Below, piece after piece: positions 60,180-64,000 of a stretch of 64,000 nt of DNA; position 1 is the first letter of the stretch; each line of letters starts with the position of its first letter. The DNA is taken from positions 20,233-84,232 of the forward strand of contig JAEWMQ010000022.1 in assembly GCA_023393125.1 (NCBI GenBank), written 5' to 3'. The position numbers and the translations under genes were made by a program. Below the pieces are notes generated by a model that worked only from the letters and a program-made list of their open reading frames with translations, made no database searches and was not told the origin of the DNA. The DNA comes from Bacillota bacterium (GTDB lineage Bacteria > Bacillota > Clostridia > Lachnospirales > Cellulosilyticaceae).

Positions 60180-62345
60180 TTATTCAGTTGTTTTTACAAT
60201 AATCTTATTGTTTTTTTCTATTTTAGTACCTGCTTTTGGCATCTGACTTGTTATACTTCCCGAGCCAACACCTTCAAGTACAAATTTTCCTGCTACTAAC
60301 GTCTGCGCTTCTTCTATTGTTTTTCCTACTAGATCTGGAACTTCTTCGATTTGATCCATTTGACTAGTTGTCAAATATAATTTCACACTTCCGCCTTTAC
60401 TCCATAGCGCTTCAGCCTGTGGTGCCTGATTAGCAACTTCACTGCCTACACCAACAAACTCATAATCTAACTCGTTTTGTTCAAGAAGCTTTACAGCTTC
60501 ATAAATACTTTTATTTGAAACATCAGGCACAACGCTTATGGTACTTTCTGCCTTTTCAGCGCTAACATTCAGTTCAATATCTAAATAAGGCAAAATATTT
60601 TCCATCATTTCTTTAAAAGCAGCTGAGGAAGCACCTGTGTGATCAGGTAAACCATCAAAAACAACCAATCCAACAACTTCTGGTTTACTAATAGGTGCAG
60701 CTCCAATAAACGAAACAACATATTCATCTTTTGGACGTTCTAACTTGCCATCAACATTCACCCATTTTTCACCAGTTCCTGTTTTCCCACCAATATCATA
60801 ACCTGAAATAGCGGCTTTTGTACCAGTTCCGTCCTCTACTACCTTTTTCAAGTAGCTTGTTACAAGGTTAGAAACCTCAGAGGAAACCACTGGACGACGC
60901 AATGTTTTTTTATGACTAAAGAGTTCTTCACCCTCTTCATTCGTAATATTAGAAACTACATAAGGCTCCATGAGATAACCACCATTAATAACTGCTGAAA
61001 AAGCTGTAATGAGTTGTAACGGCGTCACTGTTAAGTTTTGTCCCATTGAATAAGTTGCTTTATCAACAATGTTTAATTTCTTACCAAGTAAACCAACCTC
61101 TTCTCCAGCTAGCTCAATCCCTGTTGTCTCACCGAAGCCAAAGTTTTTAATAGCTTCTAAGAAAGCTTCATTATCCATGCTGCTAGTAAGTTCCATCATT
61201 CCCACATTACAAGAATTAGCTAGTACTTCTTCCAAAGTTTGCACACCATGTCCGCCAACTTTCCAACAATCTATTTTTTCGTCTGCCACAATTTTATATC
61301 CTGGACAATAATAGGTTTCATCACCTTTAATAATACCTGCTTCTAATGCCATAGCCATAATAATAGGCTTCATAGTAGATCCAGGTTCATACATATATTG
61401 CATCGTATGATTTTTCCATGCTTCTAAAAGCTTATCTCTTTGAGCTTCAGCAGATAGCCCCTTCCAAGTACTTTCTCCTAATTGTTCACTTAAGTCATTA
61501 TATGTATTTGGATTATAGCTAGGATAAGAATACATACTGTAAATCTCACCTGTATTAGGGTTCATGATGATGGCTGATGCATTAATCGGATCATATAGGT
61601 CAATATATTTTTCCATAGTTGTCGTTACATATTGTTGGATCACTTCATCTAAAGTTAAGGTAATTGTACCACCTGGTTCTGCATCCTGTAATTGCCTTGT
61701 GATTATTTGCGAACCTTCCATCTGAGAAAATTCTCTTCCCGGCTTACCTGCTAAATAAGATTCATACTGTTGCTCTATACCATATTGGCCTTGTTCATTT
61801 TTATTAAAGAAGCCTAATACATGAGCCGCCAGTTCACCCGCTGGATACTTTCTAATATAAGTTCTTTCTAATGCTACCCCACCTAAACCTTTAAGCTGCT
61901 CTGCTTTCTCAGCAGACAGCTTTTTAGCCAAAATATAATATTTAGAATTAGGTCTTTCATTAACAATGCTTCTAATTTCATCAGCTGTTTTACCTACCTG
62001 CTTAGCTAATGTATCATATATTTTTTCTTGTTGCTCTTCTTTAAGTGTCAAAATATCTTTGGGACTCAAAAGAACATTATAGGCCAATACACTTGTAGCC
62101 AATGTCTTTTGATTGCGATCCACAATAGCCCCTCTTTGAGCAGCTATAACAGATTCACTTCTCATCATATTACTTAATGCCCCTTTAGTATATTCTTCAC
62201 CTTTGAATAGTTTAATACTTGCTACTTGCCATCCTAGATATAAAAAAACACCAAAAAAGCATATATTTAAAATAACAATACGCCTATTCAAGTGTTTTCT
62301 AGTCACCAAGTTCTGTTTTTTCTTTACTCTTGTCCGTTTTCTCAT
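60180..62345 (-). CDS. pbpB: class B penicillin-binding protein, FtsI/PBP2B type, with two PASTA domains
   Basis: Septal transpeptidase. After a very basic tail (RKRTRVKKKQ) there is one membrane segment, then the dimerisation and transpeptidase domains with S323-TMK, SCN near 378 and K521-TGT. Two PASTA repeats follow at about residues 590-721. I start at the ATG at 62345 (721 residues); a longer reading would overlap ftsL. It is 16 bases after ftsL. The tandem neighbour spoVD is its paralogue. Confidence 0.93.
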   Translation of the reverse strand: MRKRTRVKKKQNLVTRKHLNRRIVILNICFFGVFLYLGWQVASIKLFKGEEYTKGALSNMMRSESVIAAQRGAIVDRNQKTLATSVLAYNVLLSPKDILTLKEEQQEKIYDTLAKQVGKTADEIRSIVNERPNSKYYILAKKLSAEKAEQLKGLGGVALERTYIRKYPAGELAAHVLGFFNKNEQGQYGIEQQYESYLAGKPGREFSQMEGSQIITRQLQDAEPGGTITLTLDEVIQQYVTTTMEKYIDLYDPINASAIIMNPNTGEIYSMYSYPSYNPNTYNDLSEQLGESTWKGLSAEAQRDKLLEAWKNHTMQYMYEPGSTMKPIIMAMALEAGIIKGDETYYCPGYKIVADEKIDCWKVGGHGVQTLEEVLANSCNVGMMELTSSMDNEAFLEAIKNFGFGETTGIELAGEEVGLLGKKLNIVDKATYSMGQNLTVTPLQLITAFSAVINGGYLMEPYVVSNITNEEGEELFSHKKTLRRPVVSSEVSNLVTSYLKKVVEDGTGTKAAISGYDIGGKTGTGEKWVNVDGKLERPKDEYVVSFIGAAPISKPEVVGLVVFDGLPDHTGASSAAFKEMMENILPYLDIELNVSAEKAESTISVVPDVSNKSIYEAVKLLEQNELDYEFVGVGSEVANQAPQAEALWSKGGSVKLYLTTSQMDQIEEVPDLVGKTIEEAQTLVAGKFVLEGVGSGSITSQMPKAGTKIEKNNKIIVKTTE

Positions 62346-62361
62346 TTTTTTACCTACTTTT

Positions 62362-62796
62362 TTACTTATCGTATGAAGTATAGCTCTCTTCCGGCAACTC
62401 AATATAAACAATTTGATGTGGTAAAGGCTCTTTCATACCAAGCTCATTTGCTGCACGTTCACGTATATAATCTAAATTAAGCTTTTCCGATATCTTCGCT
62501 TGTGTTTCACTAATAGCACTTTTTAATGCTATCCTATTATTTTTCAAATCAATTAATTGATCTTGCTTAGCACGAAGTGAAGCATAACTATTGATATAGA
62601 GAAAGGCGCTTGCAAACAAAATAACACCACAAATAGAAAGTTGCATACCAAAAGTAACATCTAATTTCTTCTTAGCAACTTTTCGTGGACGTCTTAATGG
62701 CTCGTTTATTGGTATAGGACTAATTACAGGCTGTTCATAAGCCCGCGCTGTACTATCATACTGATAATTATATCCCTTTTTCAACTCATTTGCCAT
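62362..62796 (-). CDS. ftsL: FtsL-like septum formation protein
   Basis: Small bitopic division protein of 144 residues. It has a cytoplasmic tail of about 45 residues with RRPRKVAKKK before a membrane segment (MQLSICGVILFASAFLYI), then an extracellular coiled coil (QDQLIDLKNNRIALKSAISE) ending with LDYIRERAANELGM, a DivIC/FtsL-type motif. Identification rests on architecture and position between rsmH and pbpB. Confidence 0.85.
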   Translation of the reverse strand: MANELKKGYNYQYDSTARAYEQPVISPIPINEPLRRPRKVAKKKLDVTFGMQLSICGVILFASAFLYINSYASLRAKQDQLIDLKNNRIALKSAISETQAKISEKLNLDYIRERAANELGMKEPLPHQIVYIELPEESYTSYDK

Positions 62797-62811
62797 ACTT
62801 CACCCCTCCAA

Positions 62812-63747
62812 TTATAATTTCTCTATAATTCTTAATTTAGCACTTCTAGAACGAGGATTAATCTCTATTTCCTCTTCTGAAGGTAAAATTGGTTTTCTTG
62901 TTATTACTTTTACAAGTGGTTCTTTCCCACATACACACATAGGAATATGCGGTGCACAAGTACATGGATTTTCTAGACTTCTAAAGGCATGTTTTACAAT
63001 TCTGTCTTCTAAAGAATGAAAAGTAATAATGCACAGTCTTCCTCCGCTGTTAAGCTTATATACTATTGCTTTAATTGTAGGTTCGATAATTTCTAATTCT
63101 CTATTAACTGCAATGCGAATAGCTTGGAAAGTACGTTTAGCTGGATGTGGACCATCTTTTCTAGCACCCTGTGGAATTGCTTTTTTAATAATCTCTACTA
63201 ATTCATAAGTCGTTTCAATAGTTTTTTGTTTTCTTTCTTCCACAATAAATTGTGCAATTCTTTTGGCCCACCTCTCCTCTCCATACTCTTTAATAATACG
63301 AAATAGTTCTTCTTCTGCCATCTCGTTAACTACATCATATGCAGTATAAGTTCCATCTTGATCCATACGCATATCAAGTGGTGCATCGTTCATATAGGAG
63401 AAACCTCTAGAGGGCTCATCTAATTGATGTGATGAAACACCTAAATCAATTAGCATTCCATCTACACCTTCTATTTCTAAGGATTCTAGGACTTCTGCTA
63501 CCTTTTCAAAATTACTATTTATAATTGAAACTTTAGGCTTTACATCTTTTAGTCGTTCCGCCGAAACTGCTAAAGCATTTTTATCTTGATCAATCCCTAT
63601 AAAATGGCCCTCTTCTGTCAAGTTACTACATACTACTTTAGCATGTCCAGCTCCACCTAACGTTCCATCTACATAAGTTCCATTAGGCTTAATAGCTAAA
63701 CCTTCAATACATTCATTTAATAATACAGATACATGTTCAAATTTCAT
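62812..63747 (-). CDS. rsmH: 16S rRNA (cytosine-1402-N4)-methyltransferase
   Basis: Methylates C1402 in the ribosomal P site (formerly MraW). The SAM-binding GTLGGAGHA near residue 30, LIDLGVSSHQLDEPSRGFSY and FHSLEDRIVK motifs are present. 311 residues is standard. It lies 10 bases after mraZ and 15 before ftsL. Confidence 0.96.
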   Translation of the reverse strand: MKFEHVSVLLNECIEGLAIKPNGTYVDGTLGGAGHAKVVCSNLTEEGHFIGIDQDKNALAVSAERLKDVKPKVSIINSNFEKVAEVLESLEIEGVDGMLIDLGVSSHQLDEPSRGFSYMNDAPLDMRMDQDGTYTAYDVVNEMAEEELFRIIKEYGEERWAKRIAQFIVEERKQKTIETTYELVEIIKKAIPQGARKDGPHPAKRTFQAIRIAVNRELEIIEPTIKAIVYKLNSGGRLCIITFHSLEDRIVKHAFRSLENPCTCAPHIPMCVCGKEPLVKVITRKPILPSEEEIEINPRSRSAKLRIIEKL

Positions 63748-63757
63748 TTTATCACCT

Positions 63758-64000
63758 TTATATTCCTAACTCTTCCATTTGCTCAGCTAATAATTCTACA
63801 TCTAAGCTTTCATTATTATAAGCTTCCCATTTACTACTACTCCATACTTCAATACGATTACTCATCCCAATAAATACTATGTCTTTTTCAATCTCAGAAT
63901 ATACTCTTAAATGAGTTGGAATTAAAACTCTGCCTTGCTTATCCGTCATACACTCTATTGCCCCTGATAAAAAGAAACGAACAAACTTTCTTGCATTGGT
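63758..64000 (-). CDS. mraZ: MraZ transcriptional regulator, C-terminal part (cut by window edge)
   Basis: 80 in-frame codons are visible, starting TNARKFVRFFLSGAIECMTDKQGRVLIP. This covers the second SpoVT/AbrB-like half with its DKQGRxLIP motif. The full protein is about 143 residues, so roughly 60 N-terminal residues lie beyond base 64000. The internal ATG at 63949 is not the start. MraZ normally represses the mra/dcw operon through repeats upstream of itself, which are outside the window. Confidence 0.9.
   Translation of the reverse strand, partial: TNARKFVRFFLSGAIECMTDKQGRVLIPTHLRVYSEIEKDIVFIGMSNRIEVWSSSKWEAYNNESLDVELLAEQMEELGI

Noticed and set aside
1..64000. tRNA, rRNA, CRISPR, insertion sequence or prophage
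   Set aside because: No cloverleaf-like genes, repeat-spacer arrays, transposase genes or phage genes were seen. The only recombinase is the housekeeping XerD.

Overview
This AT-rich window comes from an endospore-forming member of the Bacillota, most likely class Clostridia. The evidence is the sporulation set (spoIIGA-sigE-sigG, spoIVA, spoVD, ylbJ, the start of dacF), a Firmicute-type dcw cluster, a CodY regulator and a NrdR repressor. A genus such as Cellulosilyticum would fit, but that is only an impression. I see no rRNA, tRNA, CRISPR array, insertion sequence or prophage. Nearly all genes are on the minus strand, so the window reads from high to low coordinates. Only tmcAL, ylbJ and the ComM-type ATPase gene are on the plus strand.

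Reading in the direction of transcription: (1) 64000-48500 is the division and cell-wall cluster: mraZ (cut by the window edge), rsmH, ftsL, two tandem class B penicillin-binding proteins (a vegetative type, then SpoVD), murE, murF, mraY, murD, ftsW/spoVE, murA, ftsQ and ftsZ. murG, murC, murB and ftsA are not present in it. (2) 48374-45112 holds the mother-cell and forespore regulators spoIIGA, sigE and sigG, then nrdR. (3) 45081-39314 carries the ComM-type ATPase gene, dprA, topA and codY. (4) 39266-34431 has ylbJ and tmcAL on the plus strand, with tmcAL divergent from pta-ackA. (5) 34367-22394 is the lipid, RNA and secretion block: yceD-rpmF, plsX, acpP, rnc, smc, ftsY, then ylxM, ffh, rpsP, khpA, rimM, trmD and rplS. 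(6) 22248-16009 has rbgA, three consecutive type I signal peptidases, rnhB, a FliK-like and a FlhB-C-like protein, yraN and pgeF. (7) 15889-11371 has der, plsY, gpsA and spoIVA. (8) 11211-4331 has a HlyD-like membrane protein, ylmE, sepF, ylmH, divIVA, lspA, rluD and pyrR. (9) 3926-1 has xerD, deoB, pdp and the start of dacF. In Bacillus, dacF leads into spoIIAA-spoIIAB-sigF.

The non-coding DNA is informative. Many minus-strand sigma-A promoters can be read directly (for example TTGACA-17-TATAAT before yceD and TTGACA-17-TATACT before ylxM), with about a dozen intrinsic terminators. A PyrR-type attenuator lies before pyrR and an L19-type leader before rplS. SigE-like or SigF/G-like promoters lie before spoVD, ylbJ, spoIVA and sigG.

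The most interesting structure is at spoVD (60121-60177). A 14-bp perfect inverted repeat buries the spoVD ribosome binding site in read-through RNA and looks like a terminator. A SigE-like promoter is placed so that its transcripts would start inside the hairpin loop and lose the blocking arm. An extended -10 promoter before murE could restore vegetative transcription downstream. This would isolate a sporulation gene inside the essential dcw operon. It is a prediction from sequence alone. I did not see an obviously new multi-gene system.
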